Made by a program: the position numbers and the translations under genes
Source: Aeromicrobium sp. CnD17-E
GTDB lineage: Bacteria; Actinomycetota; Actinomycetes; Propionibacteriales; Nocardioidaceae
DNA length: 64,000 nt
Direction of reading: 5' to 3'
Assembly (NCBI RefSeq): GCF_024124745.1
Contig: NZ_JAMXRU010000002.1
Span: forward strand, 21,123 to 85,122
Notes under the pieces: generated by a model
The model's database searches: none
What the model saw: only the letters and a program-made list of their open reading frames with translations
What the model was told of the DNA's origin: nothing
Shown here: positions 41,353-52,499 of the stretch, piece by piece
Position numbering within the stretch: position 1 is the stretch's first letter
Layout: each line of letters starts with the position of its first letter

Positions 41353-42020
41353 TCCGCACGCTGGTCGTCGAGGACGAGAGGGTCGCGGCGCAGGCGCACG
41401 CTCAGTACGTGCGCGACGTACCCGGCTTCGAGCTCGTCGCCGTCGCGATGTCGGCGCAGGACGCGGCGCGGGTGCTGCGGGAGGAGCCGGTCGACCTGGT
41501 GCTGCTCGACATGCACCTGCCCGACGGTCACGGCCTGCAGCTGCTGCGGCGGTTGCGGGCGGCCGGCAGCCGGGTCGACGTGATCGCCGTGACGTCGGCG
41601 CGCGACGCCGAGGTGGTGCGCGACGCGGTGGCGCAGGGCGTGGTCGGCTACCTCATCAAGCCCTTCGCGTTCGGCGCGCTGCGCGAGCGGCTGCTCGCCT
41701 ACCGGACGTTCCACGAGGGCCTGCAGGGCTCCGACGACCTCGACCAGGGCGCGGTCGACCGGATGCTCGAGTCGTTGCGGCCGACGTCCCGACCCGCCCT
41801 GCCGAAGGGGCTCGGGGCGGAGACGCTGGAGCAGGTGCGCGCGGCGCTGGCCGAGCACGGTCCGTCGTCGGCGAGCGAGGTGGGCGAGCACCTGGGCTCG
41901 TCACGGGTGACGGCGCGTCGCTACCTGGAGCACCTCGCCGAGACCGGCGAGGTCGCCCGGGTCACGCGGCTGGGTCGGGCTGGGCGTCCTGAGGTCGAGT
42001 ACCGGCCGGGGCGCAGCTAG
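41349..42020 (+). CDS. Response regulator, CitB/DcuR type
   Basis: This 223-residue protein has a receiver domain with phospho-acceptor Asp54 (LVLLDMHLPDGHG) and Lys104 (YLIKPF), and a C-terminal winged HTH (GPSSASEVGEHLGSSRVTARRYLEHLAETGEV). It is translationally coupled to the kinase (4 nt overlap). It probably activates dctA in response to dicarboxylates. Its 3' end overlaps the convergent DUF501 gene by 59 nt. Confidence 0.9.
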   Translation: MIRTLVVEDERVAAQAHAQYVRDVPGFELVAVAMSAQDAARVLREEPVDLVLLDMHLPDGHGLQLLRRLRAAGSRVDVIAVTSARDAEVVRDAVAQGVVGYLIKPFAFGALRERLLAYRTFHEGLQGSDDLDQGAVDRMLESLRPTSRPALPKGLGAETLEQVRAALAEHGPSSASEVGEHLGSSRVTARRYLEHLAETGEVARVTRLGRAGRPEVEYRPGRS

Positions 42021-42492
42021 AGCTGCCCCAGTAGTCGCCGAGCAGCTCGACGGCCTCGTCGCCGAGCGGATTCACGCCGGGGCCCTTGGCGAGGGCGTGG
42101 CCGACGAGCACGTGCAGGCACTTGACCCGCGTGGGCATCCCGCCGGCGCTGATGCCGTCGATCTCGGGCACGTGCGCGACCGCCTCGCGCTCGGCGAGGT
42201 ACTCGGCGTGGGCCCGCGCGTAGTGGTCGGCGAGGTCGGTGTCGTGGGTGAGCCGCTCGCTCATCTCGGCCATCAGGCCGGACGCCTCGAGGGTGCCGAT
42301 GGCGCCGGCCAGCCTGGGGCAGGTGACGTAGTAGAGCGTCGGGAACGGCGTGCCGTCGGGCAGCCGCGGCTCGGTGCGGACCACGTTGGGGTGGCCGGAC
42401 GGGCAGCGTGCGGCGATGCCGAGGACACCGCGGGCGGGCCGCCCGAGCTGCTCGGCGACGATCTCCAGGTCGCTCGGGCTCGGGTCAGTCAC
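41962..42492 (-). CDS. DUF501 domain-containing protein
   Basis: This 176-residue protein matches the actinobacterial DUF501 family: RCPSGHPNVVRTEPRLPDGTPFPTLYYVTCPRL and GGMPTRVKCLHVLVGHALAKGPGVNPLGDEA, with conserved Cys and His that could bind a metal. Function unknown. The GTG start overlaps the septum-initiator stop by 8 nt. The gene sits in the conserved block DUF501-ftsB/DivIC-eno and is usually followed by a Ppx/GppA gene, which here lies elsewhere in the window. Confidence 0.9.
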   Translation of the reverse strand: MTDPSPSDLEIVAEQLGRPARGVLGIAARCPSGHPNVVRTEPRLPDGTPFPTLYYVTCPRLAGAIGTLEASGLMAEMSERLTHDTDLADHYARAHAEYLAEREAVAHVPEIDGISAGGMPTRVKCLHVLVGHALAKGPGVNPLGDEAVELLGDYWGSSSCAPAGTRPQDAQPDPAA

Positions 42493-43051
42493 GGTTCTTC
42501 AGCACCTCGTCGGGGTCGGGGACGGGCTGCTGGGCCGACGAGGTGCGTCCGGATGCCTCGACGCTGCCCCACAGCGTGTCGTACCACTGCTTCTGGGTGG
42601 GGTCCGGCGGGTCGTCGAGCCGGGGTGCGTCGCCTTCGACGGTGCCGTCGGCGCCGATGACGCGGTAGCCGACCTCACCGGGCATGACCCAGCCGAAGCG
42701 CTCGCGCGCCTGCTGGCGGACGTAGGCGTCGTCGTTCCAGCGCGCCTTGGTGTCGCCGAGGTCCTCGATGGACGCCTGCCGCGTGGCGATCTCGGCCTTC
42801 AGCTGCTGCACCTCGCCACGCTGCTGCCACCAGGCGTGCAGCGCCGACGTGTACGACGCGAGCAGCAGGAGCAGCACCGCGAGCAGCAGCACGGCGCGGG
42901 TCGTGAAGCGCGACCCGACGCCGCGGACGGTCGTCGCGCCCGACCGGGGTCGGGTCGGGCCGGGGCGGCTGGCTCCCGCGGCACCGGACGGCCGCCCCGC
43001 AGGACGTCGTGTCCTGGGGGTGGGTCGTCCGGGTCCGCGGGAGCCGGCCAT
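42485..43051 (-). CDS. Septum formation initiator family protein (FtsB/DivIC)
   Basis: This 188-residue single-pass membrane protein has a Pro/Arg-rich cytoplasmic N-terminus (1-48), a membrane segment (about 52-70: AVLLLAVLLLLLASYTSALHAW), then a coiled coil (QQRGEVQQLKAEIATRQASIEDL) and RQQARERFGWVMPGEVGYRVI, the DivIC/FtsB signature. It acts in the divisome with FtsL/FtsQ. It starts 2 bp after the enolase stop. Confidence 0.9.
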   Translation of the reverse strand: MAGSRGPGRPTPRTRRPAGRPSGAAGASRPGPTRPRSGATTVRGVGSRFTTRAVLLLAVLLLLLASYTSALHAWWQQRGEVQQLKAEIATRQASIEDLGDTKARWNDDAYVRQQARERFGWVMPGEVGYRVIGADGTVEGDAPRLDDPPDPTQKQWYDTLWGSVEASGRTSSAQQPVPDPDEVLKNRD

Positions 43052-43053
43052 GC

Positions 43054-44370
<1,317 letters not shown>

Positions 44371-44409
44371 CTAGTGCCGCCTTGTGGCCGTCCGTGTCAG
44401 GCGCGGGGT

Positions 44410-44525
44410 CACGCAGGATTCTGCGTTCGCGTGGCGGACGTCGAACGATGCTGCGTTCGTGGCGGGATCCGGTCGCGAACGCAGCGTCGTCGGGTGCTCC
44501 GTACCCGAACGCAGAATCGTGCGTG
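44410..44525. repeat. Nested imperfect hairpin with repeated CTGCGTTCG
   Basis: The outer arms CACGCA-g-GATTCTGCGTTCG (44410-44429) and their complement (44506-44525) pair over 19 of 20 positions. The inner arms 44445-44459 and 44476-44490 pair with one mismatch. CTGCGTTCG occurs twice in each orientation. It lies between the mazG stop and eno, and may terminate mazG. Confidence 0.75.
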
Positions 44526-45125
44526 TCACGCCAGCCGGTCGCGGACGGCGCGGCGCAGCGCCTCCTCGGCGTCGACGCCCTGCTCGCGGGCCTCGGCGAC
44601 GAGACGCAGCAGGCGCGAGCCGACGTCGTCGCCGCTGGTGTCGAGGTCGGGCACGCGGTCGAGAGCCTTGCGGGCCGTCGCGAGGGCCGGCAGGTCACGC
44701 GCGATGCCGTCGAGCGGGTGCGCGTCGCGCGCTCCAGTGGCCGCCTTCTCCTGCGCCTTGACCGCCTGCCAGGCGGCGTCGATCTCCTCGGGGGTGCGCG
44801 CGGTGCCGTCGGCGAACACGTGCGGGTTGCGTCGCACGAGCTTGTCGGTGATCCCGGCGGCGACGTCATCGACGTCCCACCCCTCCCCCGTGTCGGCGGC
44901 GACGGCGGCGTGGAAGACGACCTGCATGAGGAGGTCGCCGAGCTCCTCGCGGAGGAGGTCGGTGTCGCCGTCGTCGAGCGCCTCGAGGGTCTCGTAGGTC
45001 TCCTCGAGCAGGTAGCGGCTCAGGCTCTCGTGGGTCTGCTGCCCCGTCCAGGCGCACTCGGCGCGCAGCCTTGCCATGACGGCGACGAGGTCGAGCAGCC
45101 GCTCGCCGGGGCGCGGGTCGCTCAC
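44526..45125 (-). CDS. mazG: MazG family nucleoside triphosphate pyrophosphohydrolase
   Basis: This 199-residue protein has the all-alpha MazG site ECAWTGQQTHESLSRYLLEETYETLEALDDGD and LREELGDLLMQVVFHAA, with the ExxE...ExxD metal-binding pattern. It hydrolyses NTPs, including damaged ones, to NMP and PPi. The GTG start lies 10 bp after the SurA-like gene, forming an operon. Confidence 0.92.
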   Translation of the reverse strand: MSDPRPGERLLDLVAVMARLRAECAWTGQQTHESLSRYLLEETYETLEALDDGDTDLLREELGDLLMQVVFHAAVAADTGEGWDVDDVAAGITDKLVRRNPHVFADGTARTPEEIDAAWQAVKAQEKAATGARDAHPLDGIARDLPALATARKALDRVPDLDTSGDDVGSRLLRLVAEAREQGVDAEEALRRAVRDRLA

Positions 45126-45135
45126 GGGCGGCTGC

Positions 45136-45831
45136 TCACGAGCACCGCTGCGTGGCCGGCGCGATCAGCGGACGGTCGCGGGTGTCGGCGGCGGCGGGGA
45201 CCGACAGCGAGCCGGTGGCTGCCACCTGCTGACCGTCGTCGCCGAGCCCGAAGCGAGGGTCGATGCTGACGTCGGCCTTCCGCAGGGCGTCGGCGAGCAC
45301 GCTGCGCCCGGCCTGCTGCAGCTGCTGGGCGTTGGTGTCGTCGGCGCGCTGGCCGGTGGCGGCCTCACCGAGCTTCTCGGCGATGGCGTAGGTGCGCTGC
45401 CCGGCCTCGAGCACGCGCACCGCCTCGTCGACGTCGACGTCGGGGAGCGCCTGCTCGACCTGGGCGCGCTGCTCGCCGGTGAACACGTACGCGCTGCGGG
45501 GCACGCGGATGCCCTCGCGAGCGGCCACCTCGCGGGCGACGACGCCGCTCACCAGCTCGCTGACGGCCTGGCGTCGTACGTCGGCGTTGTCGATCGTGCT
45601 GCCGCCGCCGGACTGGGCGGCGGAGAACAGCGACACCTCGCAGAGCACGTCGGCGGTGCGGTCGGCCTGGGCCATCGTGATGGTGGTGCCGTCGACGGTG
45701 GCGGCGGCACCAGGGCTGATCGACCCGCCGCAACCGGCGAGCAGGACGGCCGACAGCACGAGCGTCGGGACGAGGGGCCCGGCGGACCGGGACCGCCGAC
45801 GGGTGACGGGCATCACAGGACGCGACCTCAT
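45136..45831 (-). CDS. SurA N-terminal-like lipoprotein
   Basis: This 231-residue protein has a signal peptide ending in a lipobox (LLAGC, Cys about residue 34), so it should be lipid-anchored outside the membrane. PGAAATVDGTTITMAQAD is the start of a SurA_N chaperone-type domain, as in PrsA/SurA-like proteins, but no PPIase domain follows. It may assist folding of exported proteins. The ATG at 45831 is preceded by TAGTCT at 7 nt. mazG follows. Confidence 0.82.
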   Translation of the reverse strand: MRSRPVMPVTRRRSRSAGPLVPTLVLSAVLLAGCGGSISPGAAATVDGTTITMAQADRTADVLCEVSLFSAAQSGGGSTIDNADVRRQAVSELVSGVVAREVAAREGIRVPRSAYVFTGEQRAQVEQALPDVDVDEAVRVLEAGQRTYAIAEKLGEAATGQRADDTNAQQLQQAGRSVLADALRKADVSIDPRFGLGDDGQQVAATGSLSVPAAADTRDRPLIAPATQRCS

Positions 45832-45838
45832 GGCGGCC

Positions 45839-45844
45839 AGACTA
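45839..45844 (-). promoter_or_regulatory. -10 box TAGTCT, leaderless promoter
   Basis: TAGTCT on the minus strand ends 7 nt before the ATG at 45831; it overlaps the end of meaB. Confidence 0.5.
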
Positions 45845-46813
45845 CTGGTCGTAGGCCTCGAGGATGAGGTCCGCGGCGCTGGCAGCGGGCAGCTCGCCCG
45901 AGAGCACCGCCTCGCGGACCTCGTCGCGCACCCGCGCGACCCCCTCGTCGGTGCGCAGCCGCTGGTCGAGCTCGTCGCGCACGAGCGCCCACGTGAAGTC
46001 GAGCTGCTGCTGGGCGCGCTTCTCGCGCAGGCCGCGCTGACCGAGGAACTCGCGGTGCCGCACGAGCCGGTTCCAGACGGTGTCGATGCCCTGGTGCTCG
46101 AGCGCCGAGCAGGTGACGACCGGGGGCACCCAGCCCTGGGTGCCGGCGTACACGAGGCGCAGGGCCCCCGCGAGGTCCTTGGCCGTCACCTCGGCCTCCC
46201 GGGCGCGCTCGCCGTCGGCCTTGTTGACGGCGATGACGTCGGCGATCTCCAGGATGCCCTTCTTGATGCCCTGCAGCTGGTCGCCCGTGCGGGCGATCGT
46301 GAGGAACAGGAAGGTGTCGACCATGCCGGCGACCGTGATCTCGGACTGGCCGACCCCGACGGTCTCGACGAGCACGACGTCGTATCCAGCGGCCTCCAGG
46401 ACGGTCATCGCCTGCGAGGTGGCGCGGGCGACGCCGCCGAGGGTGCCCGCGCTGGGCGACGGGCGGATGTAGGCCTGCGGGCTGACGGCGAGCTGCGCCA
46501 TGCGGGTCTTGTCACCGAGGACGGATCCGCCGGTGCGGACGCTCGACGGGTCGACGGCGAGCACGCCGACCCGGTTGCCCTGCTCCACGAGGTGCGTGCC
46601 GAGCGCCTCGATGAACGTGCTCTTGCCGACACCGGGCACGCCCGAGATGCCGACCCGCACCGCTCCCCCGGCGTGCGGCGCGAGCGTGGCGAGCAGCTCC
46701 CGGGCCGCAGCCCGGTGGTCGGCGCGGCTCGACTCGACCAGGGTGATGGCCCGCGAGACCCCCGCACGACGTCCGTCGAGGACGTCGGCGGCGAGCTTCT
46801 CGACGTCGACCAT
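45842..46813 (-). CDS. meaB: Methylmalonyl-CoA mutase-associated GTPase MeaB
   Basis: This 323-residue G3E GTPase has P-loop GVPGVGKST (58-66), LAVDPSS, DVVLVETVGVGQSE, and NKAD. It guards and reloads adenosylcobalamin in methylmalonyl-CoA mutase. It starts directly after the mutB stop codon on the same strand, completing the mutA-mutB-meaB operon. Confidence 0.95.
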   Translation of the reverse strand: MVDVEKLAADVLDGRRAGVSRAITLVESSRADHRAAARELLATLAPHAGGAVRVGISGVPGVGKSTFIEALGTHLVEQGNRVGVLAVDPSSVRTGGSVLGDKTRMAQLAVSPQAYIRPSPSAGTLGGVARATSQAMTVLEAAGYDVVLVETVGVGQSEITVAGMVDTFLFLTIARTGDQLQGIKKGILEIADVIAVNKADGERAREAEVTAKDLAGALRLVYAGTQGWVPPVVTCSALEHQGIDTVWNRLVRHREFLGQRGLREKRAQQQLDFTWALVRDELDQRLRTDEGVARVRDEVREAVLSGELPAASAADLILEAYDQ

Positions 46814-48997
46814 CTAGTGCTGCAGGCTCGCGCGGAGCCGCTCGAGCAGGCTGAGCGCGGAGTCGGCGATGACCGTGCCGGGCAGGAACACCTCGGCGGC
46901 GCCCATCTCCTTCAGCGTCGGCACGTCGTCGGGCGGGATGACGCCACCCATGACGACCATGACGTCCTCGCCGCCGAGCTCGGCCAACGCCTTCTTCAGC
47001 TCCGGCAGGAGCGTCAGGTGACCCGCCGCGAGGCTCGAGACCCCGACGATGTGCACGTCGGCGTCCACGGCCTGCTGCGCGACCTCCTCGGGCGTGGAGA
47101 ACAGCGGTCCGACGTCGACGTCGAAGCCCATGTCGGCGAAGGCGGTGACGATGACCTTCTGGCCACGGTCGTGCCCGTCCTGGCCCATCTTGGCCACCAG
47201 GATGCGGGGACGGCGACCCTCGGCCTTCTCGAACGCCTCGGTGGCGTCGATGACCTTCTGGACGTTGCCGCCCTGGCCCGCCTCAGTCCGGTACACACCG
47301 GAGATCGTACGGATGACGGCCTGGTGGCGCCCGTAGACCTTCTCGAGGGCGTAGGAGATCTCGCCGACCGTCGCCTTCGCGCGGGCCGCGTCGACGGCCA
47401 GGGCGAGCAGGTTGCCGTCGAGCGAGCCGTCGCGGCTGGCGCCACGCTCGGCGCTGGCCGTCAGGGCGTCCAGGGCGCGCTCGACCTCCTGCGGGTCGCG
47501 CTCGGCGCGCAGCCGCTCGAGCTTCGCGACCTGCTGGGCGTACACCGAGGCGTTGTCGACCTTGAGCACGTCGAGCGGGTCCTCGTCGGCCAGCCGGTAG
47601 GTGTTGACGCCGATGACGGCCTGCTGGCCGGAGTCGATGCGCGCCTGGGTGCGGGCGGCCGCCTCCTCCACGCGCATCTTGGGGATGCCCGCCTCGATGG
47701 CCTTGGCCATGCCGCCGGCCTTCTCGACCTCCTGGATGTGCGCCCAGGCGCGGTTCGCGAGGTCGTGCGTCAGCTTCTCGACGTAGTAGGAGCCGCCCCA
47801 CGGGTCGATGACGCCGGTGGTGCCCGACTCCTGCTGCAGCAGCAGCTGCGTGTTGCGGGCGATCCGCGCGCTGAAGTCGGTCGGCAGCGCGATCGCCTCG
47901 TCGAGCGCATTCGTGTGCAGGCTCTGGGTGTGGCCCTGCGTGGCCGCCATCGCCTCGATGCAGGTGCGCTGCACGTTGTTGAACACGTCCTGCGCGGTGA
48001 GGCTCCAGCCCGACGTCTGGCTGTGCGTGCGCAGGCTCAGGCTCTTGGGGTTCTTCGGGTCGAAGTCGCGCACGAGCCGGGCCCACAGGGCACGGGCGGC
48101 GCGCATCTTCGCGATCTCCATGTAGAAGTTCATGCCGATCGCCCAGAAGAAGCTCAGCCGCGGCGCGAACGCGTCGATGTCGAGGCCGACGTCGAGCCCG
48201 GCGCGGATGTACTCCACACCGTCGGCGAGCGTGTAGGCGAGCTCGAGGTCGTTCGTCGCCCCGGCCTCCTGGATGTGGTAGCCGGAGATGGAGATGGAGT
48301 TGAACCGCGGCATCTTCGCCGCCGTGTACGCGAAGATGTCGGAGATGATCCGCATCGACGGCGCCGGCGGGTAGATGTAGGTGTTGCGGACCATGAACTC
48401 CTTGAGGATGTCGTTCTGGATGGTCCCCGAGAGCTGTTCCGGCGTCACCCCCTGCTCCTCGGCCGCGACGATGTAGAGCGCCAGCACGGGCAGCACCGCG
48501 CCGTTCATCGTCATCGAGACGCTCATCTCGTCGAGCGGGATGCCGTCGAAGAGCTGGCGGGCGTCGTAGATGGAGTCGATCGCGACGCCGGCCATGCCGA
48601 CGTCGCCCTTCACACGCGGGTGGTCGGAGTCGTAGCCGCGGTGCGTCGCGAGGTCGAAGGCGACCGAGAGGCCCTTCTGTCCGGCGGCGAGGTTGCGGCG
48701 GTAGAACGCGTTCGACTCCTCGGCGGTGGAGAACCCGGCGTACTGACGGATGGTCCACGGCTGGGTCGTGTACATCGCCGGGTAGGGGCCGCGCAGGAAC
48801 GGCGCGAGGCCCGGGTAGGTGTCGAGGGCGTCGACGTCGGCGAGGTCGTCGGCGGTGTAGAGGTTCTTGACCGCGATGCCCTCGGGGGCGTCCCACGGCT
48901 CGGCGCCGTCGACCGCGGCCGCGTACGCGGCGGGGTCGGGCGTGGTGGGCTCGTCGGGGTCCAGCGGCAGTCCGGCGAACGAGGCGGGGATCGTCAT
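46814..48997 (-). CDS. mutB: Methylmalonyl-CoA mutase large (catalytic) subunit
   Basis: This 727-residue protein interconverts methylmalonyl-CoA and succinyl-CoA. The TIM barrel (about 30-560) contains [12 protein letters not shown] and [20 protein letters not shown]; the C-terminal cobalamin domain has the DGHDRG loop whose His ligates cobalt (near residue 605). Length is normal for the catalytic subunit. The ATG overlaps the mutA stop by 4 nt. It functions with MutA and MeaB in propionate or branched-chain metabolism. Confidence 0.97.
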   Translation of the reverse strand: MTIPASFAGLPLDPDEPTTPDPAAYAAAVDGAEPWDAPEGIAVKNLYTADDLADVDALDTYPGLAPFLRGPYPAMYTTQPWTIRQYAGFSTAEESNAFYRRNLAAGQKGLSVAFDLATHRGYDSDHPRVKGDVGMAGVAIDSIYDARQLFDGIPLDEMSVSMTMNGAVLPVLALYIVAAEEQGVTPEQLSGTIQNDILKEFMVRNTYIYPPAPSMRIISDIFAYTAAKMPRFNSISISGYHIQEAGATNDLELAYTLADGVEYIRAGLDVGLDIDAFAPRLSFFWAIGMNFYMEIAKMRAARALWARLVRDFDPKNPKSLSLRTHSQTSGWSLTAQDVFNNVQRTCIEAMAATQGHTQSLHTNALDEAIALPTDFSARIARNTQLLLQQESGTTGVIDPWGGSYYVEKLTHDLANRAWAHIQEVEKAGGMAKAIEAGIPKMRVEEAAARTQARIDSGQQAVIGVNTYRLADEDPLDVLKVDNASVYAQQVAKLERLRAERDPQEVERALDALTASAERGASRDGSLDGNLLALAVDAARAKATVGEISYALEKVYGRHQAVIRTISGVYRTEAGQGGNVQKVIDATEAFEKAEGRRPRILVAKMGQDGHDRGQKVIVTAFADMGFDVDVGPLFSTPEEVAQQAVDADVHIVGVSSLAAGHLTLLPELKKALAELGGEDVMVVMGGVIPPDDVPTLKEMGAAEVFLPGTVIADSALSLLERLRASLQH

Positions 48998-50103
48998 GCC
49001 GTCACTTCCTCTCGGGTGCGGCGCAGGAAGGCCAGGGCGTCGAGCCCAGCCGCGCAGGAGTCGTCCACGTCGGCGTCGACGCTCTCGGGCTTGCCGGCGA
49101 GCACCACGTGGCGCGCGCCGGCCTCGCGCAGGGCCGCGACGAGGTCGCCACCCCACTCGGCGTACAGCGGGTCGGGGCCCGCGAGGCAGACGACGGCGGG
49201 GGCGTCGGCCTGCCGGTAGGCCTCCACGACGGCCTCGACGCCGTCGGTCGCACCGGCGGTGACGGTGTCGATGCCGCCGGCGGCGAACAGGTTCGCCGCA
49301 AAGGTCGCGCGCGCGGTGTGCTGCGCGACGCGGCCCAGGGTGGCGAGGAAGACGGGCTGCGCGGCGCGGTCGTCGCGCATGGCCTCGAACTCGCGGGCGT
49401 ACCGCAGCACCGGCTGGGTGCGACCGTACGGGCGCCGCTGCGGCAGCTCCTCGTGCAGGTTCGGGAACTCCGAGACACCCGTGACGGGGCGCTTGCGTCG
49501 GGCGATGTCGAGGGCGCGGTCGGACACCGTCTGCTCGACCTTGGGCCGCAAGGCCTCCAGCGCCGCGACGAGACCACCGTCGGACGCGGCGGCGTCGAGC
49601 TCGCCGAAGAGCTCCCAGGCGGACCGGGCGAGGTCGTCGGTGAGCTTCTCGACGGCGTGCGAGCCGCCGGCGGGGTCGGTCACCCGCGCCACGTGCGACT
49701 CGCTGATGAGCAGGCTGGACGTGTTGCGGGCGATGCGCCGGCTGAACGCCTCGGGCAGGCCGAGCGGCTCGTCGAAGGGCAGCACGGTCACGCTCGTGGC
49801 ACCGCCGACACCGGCCGCGAACGTCGCCACGCAGGTGCGCAGCATGTTCACGTACGGGTCGTAGGAGGCCATCATCGGCCGCGACGTGACCACGTGCTGA
49901 CGCTGGCCGCGTCCGGTCTCGGCGACACCGCTCAGCTCGAGCAGCCGGGCCCAGGTGCGGCGGGCGGCGCGCAGCTTCGCGATGGTCGGGAACTGCTCGT
50001 CGGTGGCCGCGAGCCGCACGTCGAGCTGGTCGGCGGCGGCGTCGACGTCGTCGGCCGTCACCCGCGCCGCGGTCTCGCGGGGGTGTGCTGCGTCCGTGCT
50101 CAT
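48994..50103 (-). CDS. mutA: Methylmalonyl-CoA mutase small subunit, N-terminally short
   Basis: This 369-residue protein aligns only with the last 60% of normal MutA (about 600-640 residues). [74 protein letters not shown] and a Rossmann-like C-terminus are present, but the first 250 or so residues of the barrel are missing. I read the upstream sequence in all minus-strand frames and found no displaced N-terminus before the divergent gene. It is translationally coupled to mutB. It may be a shortened scaffold subunit. Confidence 0.82.
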   Translation of the reverse strand: MSTDAAHPRETAARVTADDVDAAADQLDVRLAATDEQFPTIAKLRAARRTWARLLELSGVAETGRGQRQHVVTSRPMMASYDPYVNMLRTCVATFAAGVGGATSVTVLPFDEPLGLPEAFSRRIARNTSSLLISESHVARVTDPAGGSHAVEKLTDDLARSAWELFGELDAAASDGGLVAALEALRPKVEQTVSDRALDIARRKRPVTGVSEFPNLHEELPQRRPYGRTQPVLRYAREFEAMRDDRAAQPVFLATLGRVAQHTARATFAANLFAAGGIDTVTAGATDGVEAVVEAYRQADAPAVVCLAGPDPLYAEWGGDLVAALREAGARHVVLAGKPESVDADVDDSCAAGLDALAFLRRTREEVTA

Positions 50104-50275
50104 GCAGCCTGTCTACCCGACTGCCCGGCGACGCACCGCAGCACCCGTGCAGGGCGGCCCGGGCCGTGTGACCCGGGACACCTCCCGCCCCCTGTGCGAC
50201 CTGCGCGCCCGGTCGTAGACTGAGGCCGTCAACAGTCTGGTACCCGCTCGCGGGACTGGAACGAGAGGCACCACC

Positions 50276-51184
50276 ATGACGCACCCCCGTCCGCACGCAC
50301 CCGCGCGCCCGCACACCTACGGTGTCGTCGGCGCCGGCCGCGTCGGCTCCGTCGTCGCCGCGCGCCTGCACGCCGCCGGTCGCTCCGTCGTCGGCATCAG
50401 CGCCCGCTCACAGGCGTCCCTGCTGCGGGCCCGCACGCTCGTCCCCGAGGTGCCGGTACGGACCGCGGCCGACGTCGCCGCCGCCTGCGACGTGCTCGTC
50501 CTGGCCGTCCCCGACGACGCGCTCGTGGCGGTCTGCGAGGAGCTGTCGACGGTCCTGCGACCCGGCCAGGTCGTCGTGCACACCAGCGGACGGCACGGGC
50601 TCGACGCGCTCAGCGCCGCCACACGCGTCGGTGCCCGCGCTGTCGCCCTGCACCCGGCCATGACGTTCACCGGCTCGGCCGTCGACCTCGGCCGCGGGTG
50701 CGCGATGGGCCTGACCGCCGCCGACGCCGAGCGAGAGCTGGCCGAGGACCTCGCCGCGGTCCTGGGCGGCACGCCCGTGTGGATCGACGACGCCGACCGC
50801 GTGCGCTACCACGCCGCGCTCAGCCACGGCGCGAACCACCTCGTCACCCTCGTCGCGCAGGCGCGCGACCTGCTCCAGGGCATCGGTGCGGGCGCGGAGG
50901 CGGCGACCATCCTGCGTCCGCTCCTCGAGGCCGCCCTCGACAACGCGCTCGACCTCGGCGACGCCGCGCTCACCGGCCCGATCGCGCGCGGTGACGTGAC
51001 CACGGTCCGCGCCCACGTCGACGCGCTCGCCACGGAGCCGTCGTCGACCCGCGACGCCTACGTGGCCATGGCGCACGCCACCACCGAGCGGGCAGCCGTC
51101 GACGGTCGCCTCGACCCGGCCACCGCCGCCGTCCTCGACGCCGCGCTCGACGAGCGGCCCCGTGTGACCGGGACCGTGCGATGA
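50276..51184 (+). CDS. Rossmann-like/DUF2520 protein, candidate ketopantoate reductase
   Basis: This 302-residue protein has an NAD(P)-binding loop [36 protein letters not shown] and HPAMTFTG, the DUF2520/Rossmann-like arrangement. It overlaps panC by 4 nt. The classical PanE/ApbA is not in this cluster, so it may supply the ketopantoate-to-pantoate step; that is inference from context. A TAGACT box (50217-50222) and a GAGAGG ribosome binding site lie upstream. Confidence 0.78.
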   Translation: MTHPRPHAPARPHTYGVVGAGRVGSVVAARLHAAGRSVVGISARSQASLLRARTLVPEVPVRTAADVAAACDVLVLAVPDDALVAVCEELSTVLRPGQVVVHTSGRHGLDALSAATRVGARAVALHPAMTFTGSAVDLGRGCAMGLTAADAERELAEDLAAVLGGTPVWIDDADRVRYHAALSHGANHLVTLVAQARDLLQGIGAGAEAATILRPLLEAALDNALDLGDAALTGPIARGDVTTVRAHVDALATEPSSTRDAYVAMAHATTERAAVDGRLDPATAAVLDAALDERPRVTGTVR

Positions 51185-52029
51185 CGCCCGTCGTCGCCCG
51201 CACCCGGGCCGAGCTGCGCACGGCGCTCGCCGACGCCGGCCGCGTCGCGTTCGTGCCGACGATGGGCGCCCTGCACGACGGCCACGCCCGCCTCATGCGG
51301 CACGCCCGCCCCCTCGGCGACACGCTGGTCGTCTCGATCTTCGTGAACCCCACGCAGTTCGGGCCGGGCGAGGACCTCGAGGCCTACCCCCGCACCCTCG
51401 ACGCCGACCTGCGGGTCTGCGCGCAGGAGGGCGTCGACGTGGTGTTCGCGCCCGACGTCGACGAGGTCTACCCCGGGGGGCTGGACGACGCCGTCACGCT
51501 CGACCCCGGCCCGCTCGGGCAGGTGCTCGAGGGCGCGGCCCGACCGACCCACTTCCGCGGGGTGCTGACCGTCGTCGCGAAGCTGTTCGCGCTGGTGCGC
51601 CCCGACGTCGCCGTCTTCGGCGACAAGGACTTCCAGCAGCTCGCGCTCGTGCGCCGCATGGTGCGCGACCTCGTTCTCGACGTCGAGGTCGTCGGGCACC
51701 CGGTCGTCCGCGAGGCCGACGGCCTGGCGCTCAGCTCGCGCAACGCGTACCTGACGCCCGAGCAGCACGACCACGCCCTGGGCCTGTCTCGCGCCCTGCG
51801 GGCCGGGGTCGAGCAGGCGACGGTCGGTGCCGACGCCGTGCTGAAGGCCGCCCGCGAGGTGCTGGACGCCGCCGACGGCGTCGACGTCGACTACCTCGTC
51901 GTCACCGACCCGTTGCTCGGTGCCGTCGACGACACGTACGAGGGGGAGGCGCGGATCCTGGTGGCAGCCAGGGTCGGCACCACGCGCCTGCTCGACAACC
52001 AGCCCGTGGTGCTCAGAAAGGGACCCTGA
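51181..52029 (+). CDS. panC: Pantothenate synthetase
   Basis: PanC joins pantoate and beta-alanine using ATP. The 282-residue protein has [14 protein letters not shown] (nucleotide HxGH motif), [35 protein letters not shown] and [10 protein letters not shown]. The length is standard. It is coupled upstream to the DUF2520 gene and lies 2 bp before panD. Confidence 0.97.
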   Translation: MTPVVARTRAELRTALADAGRVAFVPTMGALHDGHARLMRHARPLGDTLVVSIFVNPTQFGPGEDLEAYPRTLDADLRVCAQEGVDVVFAPDVDEVYPGGLDDAVTLDPGPLGQVLEGAARPTHFRGVLTVVAKLFALVRPDVAVFGDKDFQQLALVRRMVRDLVLDVEVVGHPVVREADGLALSSRNAYLTPEQHDHALGLSRALRAGVEQATVGADAVLKAAREVLDAADGVDVDYLVVTDPLLGAVDDTYEGEARILVAARVGTTRLLDNQPVVLRKGP

Positions 52030-52031
52030 CC

Positions 52032-52499
52032 ATGCTCCGCACGATGATGACGTCGAAGATCCACCGCGCGACGATCACGCAGGCCGACCTGCACTACGTC
52101 GGCTCGGTGACCGTCGACGCCGACCTGCTCGACGCCGCCAACCTGCTCCCCGGCGAGCTCGTGCACATCGTCGACATCGACAACGGCGCCCGGCTCGTGA
52201 CCTACACGATCGCCGGCGAGCGCGGTTCGGGCGTCATCGGCATCAACGGTGCCGCCGCCCGCCTGGTGCATCCCGGCGACCTGGTGATCCTCATCGCCTA
52301 CGGGCAGATGGAGGACGCGGAGGCGCGCGAGTTCCAGCCGAGCGTCGTGTTCGTCGACTCCGAGAACCGCGTGATCGGCACGGGCTCCGACCCGGCCGAG
52401 GCGCTGCCGGGGTCCGGTCTCGTCCGCGGTGACGTCGTGGAGAACCCGCTGGTGTCGCACGGCGGGGCCGCGGGGTCGCAGGCGGTGGGGGCTCGGTGA
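52032..52499 (+). CDS. panD: Aspartate 1-decarboxylase
   Basis: This 155-residue pyruvoyl enzyme makes beta-alanine from aspartate. The self-cleavage site Gly24-Ser25 (YVGSVTVD) and [25 protein letters not shown] are intact. The C-terminus is about 30 residues longer than in E. coli PanD and low in complexity, as in other actinobacteria. Its stop overlaps coaX by 4 nt. Confidence 0.97.
   Translation: MLRTMMTSKIHRATITQADLHYVGSVTVDADLLDAANLLPGELVHIVDIDNGARLVTYTIAGERGSGVIGINGAAARLVHPGDLVILIAYGQMEDAEAREFQPSVVFVDSENRVIGTGSDPAEALPGSGLVRGDVVENPLVSHGGAAGSQAVGAR

Noticed and set aside
45392..49219. Open frame of 1275 codons on the plus strand
   Set aside because: It is antisense to the SurA-like, meaB and mutB genes, whose protein signatures are unambiguous. 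The frame exists because of third-position GC bias.
48995..50371. Upstream extension of the mutB frame that might hold the missing MutA N-terminus
   Set aside because: The frame upstream of 48997 is an Arg/Pro/Ala-rich shadow of mutA, with no barrel motif. The same applies to the region between 50103 and 50276.
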